64,000 bases of DNA from Paramylibacter ulvae (lineage in GTDB: Bacteria > Pseudomonadota > Alphaproteobacteria > Rhodobacterales > Rhodobacteraceae): contig NZ_BMZF01000008.1 of assembly GCF_014652655.1 (NCBI RefSeq), positions 62,001 to 126,000 of the forward strand, given 5' to 3'. Positions 28,154-36,727 of the stretch are shown piece by piece (the stretch's first letter is position 1; every line of letters starts with the position of its first letter). The position numbers and the translations under genes are program-made. The notes below the pieces were generated by a model. The model was not told where the DNA came from, searched no databases, and saw only the letters and a program-made list of their open reading frames with translations.

Positions 28154-28273
28154 TTAGCTGGCAATCGCATTGTTTTGCATGCCCATGTTTTCCATCATCG
28201 CGCTACCTTTGTCTTGCGCCGTTTTCTGCGCTGACAGGTTGGTCAAAACGGGTTTTGTATATGTTGTCTTCAT
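28154..28273 (-). CDS. Lasso-peptide-type precursor (A peptide)
   Basis: A 39-residue peptide starts at 28273 with GGAGA nine bases upstream. The leader contains YTKP at residues 5-8 followed by VL, matching the YxxP-x-L motif recognised by PqqD-like B1 proteins, and T18, a candidate for the conserved Thr at -2. If cleavage follows A19, the core is 20 residues from Q20 to S39, with E28 at core position 9, the right place for ring closure. Gln at position 1 is unusual. It ends in Ser, the residue phosphorylated in paeninodin. The frame can be read longer upstream, but only this start has a ribosome site. Confidence 0.75.
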   Translation of the reverse strand: MKTTYTKPVLTNLSAQKTAQDKGSAMMENMGMQNNAIAS

Positions 28274-28294
28274 TGTAATTCTCCAATACATGCG

Positions 28295-28308
28295 ACGCGG
28301 TATCGCGT
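28295..28308 (-). promoter_or_regulatory. GC-rich hairpin in the precursor 5' UTR
   Basis: ACGCG and CGCGT pair across a 4-nt loop, 22 bases upstream of the precursor start codon and just before its ribosome site. It may stabilise the leader mRNA. The role is not established. Confidence 0.35.
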
Positions 28309-28334
28309 AATAATTTATTAAAATTTGGTTAAAG

Positions 28335-28363
28335 ATATATGGGGTACAATGGTTCATTGTCAA
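28335..28363 (-). promoter_or_regulatory. Predicted strong promoter of the lasso precursor
   Basis: On the minus strand a consensus -35 TTGACA (complement of 28358-28363) is followed after 17 bp by ATATAT (complement of 28335-28340); TATATC one base later is an alternative. Transcription would begin about 50 bases upstream of the precursor ATG. It is among the best sigma-70 matches seen in the window. Confidence 0.6.
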
Positions 28364-28527
28364 CATGCCAAGCCGCCAAACAAGCGCTATCCCGCGCTTT
28401 CAACCACAGGTAGAACCGTTATTTTTAAGGCGTTTTGCGAATTGACGAGGCGATCACAGTTTAATAGTCGAACCTGATAGTATAGCGTGAAGCAAAGACA
28501 TTTAATTTGAATAACGGATTAAGGGTA

Positions 28528-28809
28528 ATGACGATTGAAAACAAACGATTTTTCCGCAATCAAGACATCCTCGCAACCACAATGGATGGCGAGGTCGTGA
28601 TGATGAGCGTTGATGATGGAACTTATTATAGCCTCTCAAGCGGTGTTGGGGCGATGGTATGGGAATTGTTGGAAACGCCCAAATCAATTGGCGAACTGGT
28701 TGCAGGAATACAACAGGAGTTCGAAGTCAGCACCAAAGAGTGCGAATCAGACGTGCGCGACCTGTTGAAATCGCTGCAAAAACAAAAACTCGTGGACCAA
28801 GAGGCATAG
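28528..28809 (+). CDS. PqqD-like leader-peptide recognition protein (B1)
   Basis: The 93-residue protein has the PqqD/RRE fold: a beta-strand block (ATTMDGEVVMMSVDDGTYYSLSSGVGAMVWELL) followed by helices (SIGELVAGIQQEFEVSTKECESDVRDLLKSLQKQ). Such proteins bind the leader of the precursor and present it to the protease and cyclase. The ATG at 28528 is preferred over a TTG seven codons earlier, with AAGGG very close upstream. It diverges from the precursor and is two bases from B2. Confidence 0.85.
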   Translation: MTIENKRFFRNQDILATTMDGEVVMMSVDDGTYYSLSSGVGAMVWELLETPKSIGELVAGIQQEFEVSTKECESDVRDLLKSLQKQKLVDQEA

Positions 28810-28811
28810 CC

Positions 28812-29306
28812 GTGAAACCCCTTCGAAATGCAGCGCGAAAATTGCGGTCTGTGTTTCGGCTGACACCATTCGTGGTGATCTGGTTTCCGTTTTCATGGAT
28901 CATGATGGGGCTGTGTCGGTTGGCAATTATTACGGTTACATTTCGCAGCCTCTCGCGGTTTTTCGGAGCGTTGCATGGCGTTGAACCTGTGGTTCCAATG
29001 TTAAACAAAAAACAGAAACATCGCGCATTTCAAATTGCCAAATTGATATCCATCACCGCGCGAAATACCCCGTGGGAATCCAATTGTTTCCCACAAGCCT
29101 TGGTCGCGCGAATTATGCTGGGAATTTACCGTATTCCATATGCGCTTTATTTTGGGGTGAAACGTGATGGCACATCGCGCGAATTATTGGCGCATGCTTG
29201 GGTTTGTTCGGGGATATGCGCGGTATCTGGGGGTGATGATTCATTTGATGAATACACGGTTGTGGGATGTTATGGCGCACAATCTTGGCACGCGGTGACG
29301 CCATGA
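28812..29306 (+). CDS. Transglutaminase-like lasso leader peptidase (B2)
   Basis: The 164-residue protein starts at a GTG two bases after B1, with AAGAGG upstream. After a hydrophobic segment (residues about 17-45) it has the lasso B2 cysteine-protease pattern: NCFPQALVARIML with candidate nucleophile Cys92, and LLAHAWVCSG with His128, then an acidic cluster DDSFDEY. It should cleave the leader while B1 holds it. The ATGA overlap with the ABC gene indicates coupled translation. Confidence 0.82.
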   Translation: MKPLRNAARKLRSVFRLTPFVVIWFPFSWIMMGLCRLAIITVTFRSLSRFFGALHGVEPVVPMLNKKQKHRAFQIAKLISITARNTPWESNCFPQALVARIMLGIYRIPYALYFGVKRDGTSRELLAHAWVCSGICAVSGGDDSFDEYTVVGCYGAQSWHAVTP

Positions 29307-31066
29307 AACAAATGCGCGAATTTCTTCAATTGATCTGGCGTCATTCACGCGCGAAAACGGTTTTGTTATTCGCGCTCAATCTGATGTCCAGCGTGACCGA
29401 GGGCATCGGGCTTCTCCTGTTGGTTCCGCTTTTGGCGCATCTACAAACCGACCAACCTATATTGGGTGGGGTGTCGCGCTGGATTGAAAAACTTGGTTTG
29501 CCGCAATCATTATCTGGTTTGCTGGGTTTGTTTTTCGCATTGGTCGTTTTGCGCAGTGTGATCAGTTATGCACGCACGATGGTGTGGCAGGATTTCCAAT
29601 TGAACCTCATCGATACCATTCGTGTAAACAGCTTTAACGCCCTACTCCATGCCAATTGGAATTGGATTTCGAATTTGAAAAAGTCCGATCATTCGAATTT
29701 TTTGATAAACGAAGTTGATCGCATTGACGACGGCGTCACCTATACGATGGATTTTTGCACTGGGTTGGCGGCGGTGCTGGCCTATATTGTTGTTGCGGCG
29801 AGCCTGTCATTTCAGATGGCCATTGTTGCCCTGTTGGTCGGCGCAAGCGTGATGTTTTTCATGCGTGCCCAGCACCGCCGTGCACGCGATCTGGGCGAAA
29901 ACTTGGGTGATGCCTACGAGGATATGCAACAGGTCGTCGAAGAAGGGTTATCCAGTATCAAATTAACCAAGATTTTGGGGAACGAAGATCGCCACCGCAA
30001 TATGATGGCAGATATTTTGGCACGCCTGCGCACGCAACAACTCGCCTTTTCCAAAACCAATGCGGCCGCGGGTGCGGTTTTTCAAATTGTCATCGCGCTC
30101 GTGCTGGTTGGGTTTTTGTGGGTTGGGGTGAAAATATTGGAACTCCCGTTGCCCAACCTGTTGATCTTGGTGTTGATCTTGGCGCGGCTTGCGCCAATGT
30201 TGCGCAGCATGCAAAATCAATTGAACCAGATCTTGCACGCATGGCCTGCCTTGCGAAATTTGGATGAAATCACGCAAATGGCAGCAACGCACCGTGATGT
30301 TTTGCCAGAAACAATTCAAAAAATTGATTTACAAGATTGCATCACGCTCAACGGTGTTGGGTTTACTTACCAATCGCGAAAATCAGCGTCACTCAATGAC
30401 ATCACGCTGCAGTTTCCTGCGCGAAAAACCACCGCTATCATTGGTGCGTCGGGTGCGGGTAAATCAACACTTGCGGATATTTTGATGGGATTATTGGCAC
30501 CTGATCACGGGGAAATGCGAGTGGACGGGGAATTGATCACAGACCAACATCGCGTAAACTGGCGCCATTCACTCGCCTATGTCCCACAAGAGGTATTCTT
30601 GTTCCACGACACCATTCGCAACAATTTGCTATGGGCGAACGTGGGGGCAGATGACGCCGCCCTGAAACAGGCCTTGCAACGTTCAGCGGCGCAATTTGTG
30701 TTTGATCTTGATGATGGATTGGATACGGTTGTGGGGGATGCAGGGCTACGTCTTTCGGGTGGTGAACGCCAGCGTATCGCACTTGCGCGGGCCATGTTGC
30801 AAAACCCATCTGTGTTGATCTTGGACGAAGCCACAAGTGCCTTGGACACCAAAAACGAAATGCTAATCCGCCAATCGTTGGATCAAATTCATGGCGATAT
30901 GACGGTGATTGTCATTGGGCATCGTTTGCCCACCTTGGAAAACGCAGATCAGGTGGTCGTGCTACATGATGGGCAGGTAAATGCGGTGGGCACTTGGGCC
31001 GCACTGTCACAAAATCCCGATGCTCAAATTCCAAATGAATTCAAAAGGGACGATGCGAAAAAATGA
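29303..31066 (+). CDS. ABC transporter, fused permease/ATPase (lasso exporter, D)
   Basis: The 587-residue half-transporter has about six N-terminal membrane helices and a C-terminal ATPase with Walker A GASGAGKST, signature LSGGERQRIALARAML, Walker B SVLILDEATSALD and switch His in IVIGHRLPTLE. It would function as a homodimer exporting the mature peptide and providing immunity, as McjD does. The start is the ATG inside the B2 stop overlap. It overlaps the methyltransferase by four bases. Confidence 0.87.
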   Translation: MKQMREFLQLIWRHSRAKTVLLFALNLMSSVTEGIGLLLLVPLLAHLQTDQPILGGVSRWIEKLGLPQSLSGLLGLFFALVVLRSVISYARTMVWQDFQLNLIDTIRVNSFNALLHANWNWISNLKKSDHSNFLINEVDRIDDGVTYTMDFCTGLAAVLAYIVVAASLSFQMAIVALLVGASVMFFMRAQHRRARDLGENLGDAYEDMQQVVEEGLSSIKLTKILGNEDRHRNMMADILARLRTQQLAFSKTNAAAGAVFQIVIALVLVGFLWVGVKILELPLPNLLILVLILARLAPMLRSMQNQLNQILHAWPALRNLDEITQMAATHRDVLPETIQKIDLQDCITLNGVGFTYQSRKSASLNDITLQFPARKTTAIIGASGAGKSTLADILMGLLAPDHGEMRVDGELITDQHRVNWRHSLAYVPQEVFLFHDTIRNNLLWANVGADDAALKQALQRSAAQFVFDLDDGLDTVVGDAGLRLSGGERQRIALARAMLQNPSVLILDEATSALDTKNEMLIRQSLDQIHGDMTVIVIGHRLPTLENADQVVVLHDGQVNAVGTWAALSQNPDAQIPNEFKRDDAKK

Positions 31067-32466
31067 TCGAAAATTCCCAAGGCTATTTTACCAGCGACAT
31101 TTATGTCCCAACATTTAGCGCCAGCGTTGATCCGCGCCTGATTTCATCCAAGGCACGGTTTTTTGGATATGAATGCGCATCGAGCGTGGCACCCTTTACA
31201 TATGGCGATTTTGGCTGTGGTTTGGGCACAGATATCATCATGTTGGCCTATGCCCTGCCCCATGGACAGTTTTTTGGGTTTGATATGAATGGTGATCATA
31301 TCAAGGTGGCGCGCCAATTGGCCAACGAATTGGGTTTAACCAATATCACATTTATCAACAAACCGTTCGATCAGATTACTGGTGATGACGTCCCCCCCCT
31401 TGATTTCGCGATTTCGCGCGGGGTGATTAGCTGGATATCCCACAGCGTTCGCGGCGAATTGATCGCTGCGATTTCGCGTTGTTTGTGTGATACGGGCATC
31501 GTTTCAATTGAATATCAAACCAAGCCAGGCGCGTTACAAGAAACTGGATTTCGCAAAGTTTTGGGCGAAATGTTGGCACGTGGTGATAGCCCAAAAACCG
31601 CATTTCACTTGATATCAGAAAACTTTAAAGACGCACCGCATTATGATCCAAGCGAGGATAACAAAAACCAAGACCGTTTGCGTTATCTCTGTCATGAATT
31701 TGTATCGGCGCATTGGACCCCCGTTTATCCATCAGAAATGGCCGATGATTTTGGCAAGATGGGTATGGGGCTTTGCGGTCCGTTTGAGGGGCAGCAAGTT
31801 TTAATCAACAAATTGCAATCCTCAAATGCGCATCGCGATCATTTATTCATAGAGGATTTTGTCACCTGCCGTGATGGCACAGGTGGGCGTACAGATCTGT
31901 TTTCAAAAATGGCGGCCAAGGTGAATGCCCCGCGTCCATCCATTGACCAAGAAGTCGGTATTTTTCGCCTCCCCTTTCCGATCTCCATCGGTGAAAAGAA
32001 TAAATCGCGCATCGCACAAAATGCGTTTTCACCAAGCTTGGCCAGCAAACCATTGAATCGTCTGCTTCCTGCGGGATTGGACGGCGATGCCAAGGGGCTG
32101 TTTTTCATGGCCTTTAACAAGTCGGGAAATTTGCTGACCAGTACGAATGTCGCGCCAATCACTTGCGATGGGGAATTTCGCGTGATCCATCCAAGCGTGA
32201 AACGACAATTTACATTGGATGAAAATATCGCGTGGCATAAATGCGCGATTGTGGTTCCGGAAACCGCTTTGTTATTAATCGCGCCGCGTTCAATTTACGC
32301 AATCCTGTCGCATTTTGATGGAGTGCCCCAAACCGAATGGCCGGATCGATTGAAAAAACTGATCCCAAAATTAAAGAAAAAGAAGGCCAAGCGTATCGTC
32401 AAAATTTGGCGAGAACACTGGGCGCCTGTGCTGGCTGCACATGGTGTGATTGCACCGCTGGATTAA
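31063..32466 (+). CDS. SAM-dependent methyltransferase with C-terminal regulatory-type domain
   Basis: The 467-residue protein has a Rossmann methyltransferase with motif I GDFGCGLGTD (48-57) and FFGFDMNGDH, then a long C-terminal half resembling the regulatory domain of rickettsial-type protein lysine methyltransferases. It ends in a lysine-rich segment KKLIPKLKKKKAKRIVKIWREHW. Being the fourth gene of the coupled B1-B2-D operon, it may methylate the lasso product or a protein partner. The target is unknown. Its stop overlaps the convergent phosphatase stop. Confidence 0.75.
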   Translation: MIENSQGYFTSDIYVPTFSASVDPRLISSKARFFGYECASSVAPFTYGDFGCGLGTDIIMLAYALPHGQFFGFDMNGDHIKVARQLANELGLTNITFINKPFDQITGDDVPPLDFAISRGVISWISHSVRGELIAAISRCLCDTGIVSIEYQTKPGALQETGFRKVLGEMLARGDSPKTAFHLISENFKDAPHYDPSEDNKNQDRLRYLCHEFVSAHWTPVYPSEMADDFGKMGMGLCGPFEGQQVLINKLQSSNAHRDHLFIEDFVTCRDGTGGRTDLFSKMAAKVNAPRPSIDQEVGIFRLPFPISIGEKNKSRIAQNAFSPSLASKPLNRLLPAGLDGDAKGLFFMAFNKSGNLLTSTNVAPITCDGEFRVIHPSVKRQFTLDENIAWHKCAIVVPETALLLIAPRSIYAILSHFDGVPQTEWPDRLKKLIPKLKKKKAKRIVKIWREHWAPVLAAHGVIAPLD

Positions 32467-33218
32467 TATTTGACGCTGAAAAACTGTGCCTGATCATCAC
32501 GGATTAAAACGGCGGTTAACGTGCCTGTGGCATAGGCACCCGTATCAATGCCGATCCGCCCGTTTTCGATTTTTGGGTCGTTCAAGATCGTATGACCATA
32601 AATAAACCATTGCCCATCGCGGCGGGTTTTTTGATGAAACTCGTCCAGCCCCCACAATAAAATCCGTGCGTTTTGATCATCTGGCGCGCGATTGGGATCG
32701 GCGGCGGCATGAACAACATGAACATTGCCAGAATGGTGAATTGTAGGCAGATCACGTATCCAGCTTTCTTGGCCAGCGGGCATGGCCGATGCCAACTTAT
32801 CGCGTGCGGCTAACAATTCTTGTTCAGATGCGCGCTCGCTTATGCCGCGAATGCCAAAACTTTCCATTGTTTGCAGCCCTCCGAACGTTAACCATCGCGG
32901 CCCACGTTCGGTGGGGCGGTCCAAAAAATCGAGCATCATTTTTTCATGATTACCCATCAAACATATCGCACCATTTTGGCATTCGCTTTGCACAATATCC
33001 AAAACGGCGGCGCTGTTGGGGCCACGATCCACCAGGTCACCAACGAAAATAAGCTGGGCATCGTCAGGGCGCTTGGCCAACAGTTGGTTCAACAATACAT
33101 CACATCCATGCACATCACCGATCACGAACAAGGGTTCATCAGATTGGATAGCCGCATCAAACGCAGGCTGAACGCTGGGCGCCGATTTTTGCCCGAAAAG
33201 TTTTTTCAAGAATGACAT
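32463..33218 (-). CDS. Metallophosphoesterase, serine/threonine phosphatase or ApaH-like
   Basis: The 251-residue protein carries calcineurin-type metal motifs: VIGDVHGC (D-x-H), FVGDLVDRGPNS, LMGNHEKM, and a late YGHTIL with IGIDTGAY. Members dephosphorylate phosphoproteins or diadenosine polyphosphates. It lies 18 bp downstream of the Wzc-like kinase in one operon. A role in reversing phosphorylation linked to polysaccharide assembly is possible, although calcineurin-type enzymes usually act on Ser/Thr. Confidence 0.85.
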   Translation of the reverse strand: MSFLKKLFGQKSAPSVQPAFDAAIQSDEPLFVIGDVHGCDVLLNQLLAKRPDDAQLIFVGDLVDRGPNSAAVLDIVQSECQNGAICLMGNHEKMMLDFLDRPTERGPRWLTFGGLQTMESFGIRGISERASEQELLAARDKLASAMPAGQESWIRDLPTIHHSGNVHVVHAAADPNRAPDDQNARILLWGLDEFHQKTRRDGQWFIYGHTILNDPKIENGRIGIDTGAYATGTLTAVLIRDDQAQFFSVKY

Positions 33219-33236
33219 ATAGTTCGCAGGTTCTGT

Positions 33237-35408
33237 TTAATTGGAATGATATGAATCGCCATATCCATATGCGTAACCATATCCGCCAGCATATCCATAT
33301 TGCCGGATTTTTTTCAAATCCAACATGGTCATAACCAAACCGTCCACTTCCAACCCCACGCTGCCAAACATGGACAGGCCAGTTTTCACCTCGGTCTTGG
33401 ACGTTTTGTCCCAACGTACAGAATAAATAATTGAATCTGCATGTTGGCCGATCACACGTGCATCTGGCACGGCTAAAACGGGTGGTGTATCGATGATGAT
33501 ATAGTCGTATTCGTCGCGCAGCATTTTCAACAGATCAATGAACTTTTGCGACGAAAAAATATCGGCAGCGTTGGCGGTGGATCGTTCCCCCAACAAAATA
33601 TCAACGCCCATGCCTTCGGGGCGAATAACCGCGTCTTGTAACGTTGCCTCGCCCGTCATCACAGCGATAAACCCAACGGATTTTTCGATGTCAAAATATT
33701 CCGCGAATACGCGTTTGCGAATATCGCCTTCTAACACCAACACGCGTTTGCCAAGCCCGGCCATATTTTGAGCAAGTGTCAGCGAAACTGTTGTTTTACC
33801 CTCTGCAGGTGTGGAGGATGTGGTCATGATCACTTGCGGTGGGTTGTCGATGTCAGACAACAAAATCGAGGTTCGCAAATTGCGCACCGCTTCGGCAAAA
33901 TTCGATGTTGGGTTTGTCGCGGCGTAGTTTAATACCTTGCGCCGAGTATTTGCCTTGATCTGTGGTAATGTTCCAAGCACGTTATGGGCGGTAAAGCTTT
34001 CCAAAACTTCTGGTGAACGGAATGTGTTGTTCATCAGTTCGCGCAACAACATTGCACCAACGCCAGCCAAGCCGCCAAGGATCAGTGCCATCATCATGAT
34101 CGAGGCTTTGCGCGGGGCAGATGCGCGTTGGGGTGTTGCTGGTGACAACAAGCGCGCTGTTGGGGACAACAATCCTTGTTGAACCGTGATCTCTTTGAGA
34201 CGTGATAAAAAGCTTTCGTAAAGCAGGCTGTTGGCCTCTGCCTCGCGGCGCAATTGCTGTAATTGCACTAAATCATCAGATTGTTCTTCGACTTGCAATT
34301 TGAATGTGTTTTCGGAATTGGACAGCGCACTCATTTGCTGTGTCAGCCGCGCCATATCGGTTTTCGCCTGCGCCATGACTTGATCAAGGCGGGTTTGGAA
34401 GGCATCGGGCGTAACCTGATTATTGCTGATCATATCAGCCAAGCGGGTTAGGCGTGAATCGCCCGCAACATCTGCGATGGAGGTGTAATCGTTGGAACCT
34501 GCCAGCAATTCGATGCTTTGAACCTTGGCGCGTGTTGCGTCATGTGTTTCTTGCAAATCTGTGATCCGCTGACGCATATCCTTTAATTGTCGGGTCAAAA
34601 GCGCGAGGTTTTCAGGGCTTACAAATTGTGTGCCATCGTTGAATTCTTTGATCCGCACCTCTGATGATTCAAGCTCTACTTTTAATTCAGCGGCTTTTTG
34701 GCTTAACCATTTGCTGGCTTTTTCGGTGACTTCGAATTTTTCATCAACGGCATCTTGGATATAGATATCGGCCAAGGCATTGGCCATGCGCACGGATTCA
34801 GCAGGATTATCCGTGTCCGCGCCGATTTCAAAAATATAGGTTTCGGAAATGTTGGACACACGAAACACATCAAGTGCATTGTCGATGACTTTGTTTAGAA
34901 CTTCGGCTTCGCTAATGGGTTCATCATCACCGCCTTCTTCGTCATCGTTAGAAACAAAGATTGATCGGATCATACCGCGGATATTAATTTGCGGTAGCCA
35001 TGATTCATCTGGTTCCATTTCGGCCAATTCCTCGGCCAGATACGAATTGTAATTTGGATCTTCCAGAAGGTTTAATTTAGCAACCAGTTTGGCAATCATA
35101 TTGCGCGATTGGATAACTTCCATTTCGGTATTGATCTGGCTTTCATCGCCCCACCCACCAGACAAAATACTGTCTGCAACCACGCTTTGAATATCAACAA
35201 TGTTTTCTTGTGATGTTTCCATCTTGAGCGTGGCGGTTGCGGGATAGATCGGTTCGGCCACACGAAACGCGTACCAGCCGCCTATGAAAAATCCGATTGT
35301 CGCAGCCAATCCAATCCAAAATTTGCCGCGCCAGAGCACTGAAAAAATCGCAAAAAGATCAATTTCATCGTCTTGCGATGCATCAGGAATATTTACTGCT
35401 CTTTGCAT
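33237..35408 (-). CDS. Polysaccharide co-polymerase with tyrosine autokinase domain (Wzc-like)
   Basis: The 723-residue protein has an N-terminal Wzz domain between two membrane helices (about residues 30-50 and 430-455), a long periplasmic coiled-coil region, and a BY-kinase domain. The kinase has Walker A' SSTPAEGKTTVSLTLAQNMA, Walker A'' VLVLEGDIRKR and Walker B IIIDTPPVL. The C-terminal tail is a tyrosine cluster (about eight Tyr in 20 residues), the autophosphorylation site typical of Wzc. It controls chain length and export of exopolysaccharide. No low-molecular-weight Tyr phosphatase (Wzb) is seen nearby. Confidence 0.93.
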   Translation of the reverse strand: MQRAVNIPDASQDDEIDLFAIFSVLWRGKFWIGLAATIGFFIGGWYAFRVAEPIYPATATLKMETSQENIVDIQSVVADSILSGGWGDESQINTEMEVIQSRNMIAKLVAKLNLLEDPNYNSYLAEELAEMEPDESWLPQINIRGMIRSIFVSNDDEEGGDDEPISEAEVLNKVIDNALDVFRVSNISETYIFEIGADTDNPAESVRMANALADIYIQDAVDEKFEVTEKASKWLSQKAAELKVELESSEVRIKEFNDGTQFVSPENLALLTRQLKDMRQRITDLQETHDATRAKVQSIELLAGSNDYTSIADVAGDSRLTRLADMISNNQVTPDAFQTRLDQVMAQAKTDMARLTQQMSALSNSENTFKLQVEEQSDDLVQLQQLRREAEANSLLYESFLSRLKEITVQQGLLSPTARLLSPATPQRASAPRKASIMMMALILGGLAGVGAMLLRELMNNTFRSPEVLESFTAHNVLGTLPQIKANTRRKVLNYAATNPTSNFAEAVRNLRTSILLSDIDNPPQVIMTTSSTPAEGKTTVSLTLAQNMAGLGKRVLVLEGDIRKRVFAEYFDIEKSVGFIAVMTGEATLQDAVIRPEGMGVDILLGERSTANAADIFSSQKFIDLLKMLRDEYDYIIIDTPPVLAVPDARVIGQHADSIIYSVRWDKTSKTEVKTGLSMFGSVGLEVDGLVMTMLDLKKIRQYGYAGGYGYAYGYGDSYHSN

Positions 35409-35587
35409 AATTGATCGTCACTCTTCAATTTATCGCTTGGTGGGCGAATAATACTTGGGGTCATTAATAAATAGCTATAGAACCTATCCATCGGCTTACT
35501 ATACATATTCAAACGATTTTAAAAGGTTTATGACACGCGTAGTACCGGAATTGGCGCGGTTAGCTTGGAAACATTAAACGGCGTAAA

Positions 35588-36727
35588 ATGAATAAATTTA
35601 ATTTACTTCTCCAGCTGGCACAGGTGTTAATCGAAGGGTATCGCCAACACCCAGATACTGCCACGCAACGCGCAGCACTTGATGTCATCATCGCACATTG
35701 GGATGATGTGTATGACCTTGCCATCCAAAATCGCGTGTGGACAAATTTGATTTCCGTTTTGGTCGAAAACCCATCGTTATTTGCCGCCCTGCCTGACATC
35801 CAAAAGCAAGACATCAAGCTCGCTTATTTCGACAACTGGGCGCAAAACAAACGCATTGTTATGCAAATCAAACAGATCGCGGATCGTTTTAACGCGCCTG
35901 CCAAACCCACACTTTTCATGATCAAAGGTGGGGTGCGATTGTTTGATGACCTGTACCCGACATTGGCGCATCGTTTTATGGCCGATATTGATCTTTATTT
36001 CGAAGATAACGCCGCAGTGTTGGAATTTGCCGCACTTGATTATTTTTCACCCGATGAACAGCGGTTTGATTTGGCGGCGAATGACGATGAATATTTGGCC
36101 ACGCATAAGGTGCGCAATCACCATCTGCCCCCTGTAATTTCACCATCACAGCCTGTGCATGTCGAACTGCATCAATCGTGGGTGCATCTGCGTGCGGTTC
36201 AATATTGTCGGGCGACAACGGCATTGGATGCGGTTGCGATCAACGGCTTGGATGCCATACGCACCCCCGCCCCCGTGGATCAGCTGATACTCAATATTTT
36301 GCATAGCCAATATGGTGATCTATATACCGATTACAGCAGCTTTCGGTTGCGCAATGTCCTGGAAGGTTATTTGTTATATCAACGTCTTAACTCCGTTGAT
36401 CGCGCCACGCTGGTTGCGCATTTTGAAAATATCGGTCGTAAGCGTGATTGGATTTTCTGGACATATCTGTGCCAAGTTTATTTCCAAGCACCAGAATTTC
36501 AAACGGCACCCCCAATGAGCGAGCGGGTGAAATATTTTTTCCATAGACAATTTAATCAAAGTGCCACGTATAACGCGCTGGTGTATTCTGGGCATTTCTT
36601 ATGGCGGTTCTTGCGCCACGGCATTTGGCGCAAAGAAGAACGCGCACGTTTGATGCGCAATTTGTTTGATGGCGAAAAACGTGGGCGTCTTATGTCCAAA
36701 TTGAAACGTTCGATTGGGTGGGAATAA
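35588..36727 (+). CDS. Nucleotidyltransferase-fold protein (PF14907-like)
   Basis: The 379-residue protein has the nucleotidyltransferase-like core FMIKGGVRLFDDLYPTLAHRFMADIDLYF, with the acidic pair D133/D135, then a helical C-terminus. It matches uncharacterised nucleotidyltransferases often encoded with lasso-peptide or polysaccharide genes. It diverges from wzc and abuts the convergent epimerase gene with no gap. It could be a displaced tailoring gene of the lasso cluster 3 kb away, or an EPS function. The activity is unknown. Confidence 0.72.
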   Translation: MNKFNLLLQLAQVLIEGYRQHPDTATQRAALDVIIAHWDDVYDLAIQNRVWTNLISVLVENPSLFAALPDIQKQDIKLAYFDNWAQNKRIVMQIKQIADRFNAPAKPTLFMIKGGVRLFDDLYPTLAHRFMADIDLYFEDNAAVLEFAALDYFSPDEQRFDLAANDDEYLATHKVRNHHLPPVISPSQPVHVELHQSWVHLRAVQYCRATTALDAVAINGLDAIRTPAPVDQLILNILHSQYGDLYTDYSSFRLRNVLEGYLLYQRLNSVDRATLVAHFENIGRKRDWIFWTYLCQVYFQAPEFQTAPPMSERVKYFFHRQFNQSATYNALVYSGHFLWRFLRHGIWRKEERARLMRNLFDGEKRGRLMSKLKRSIGWE

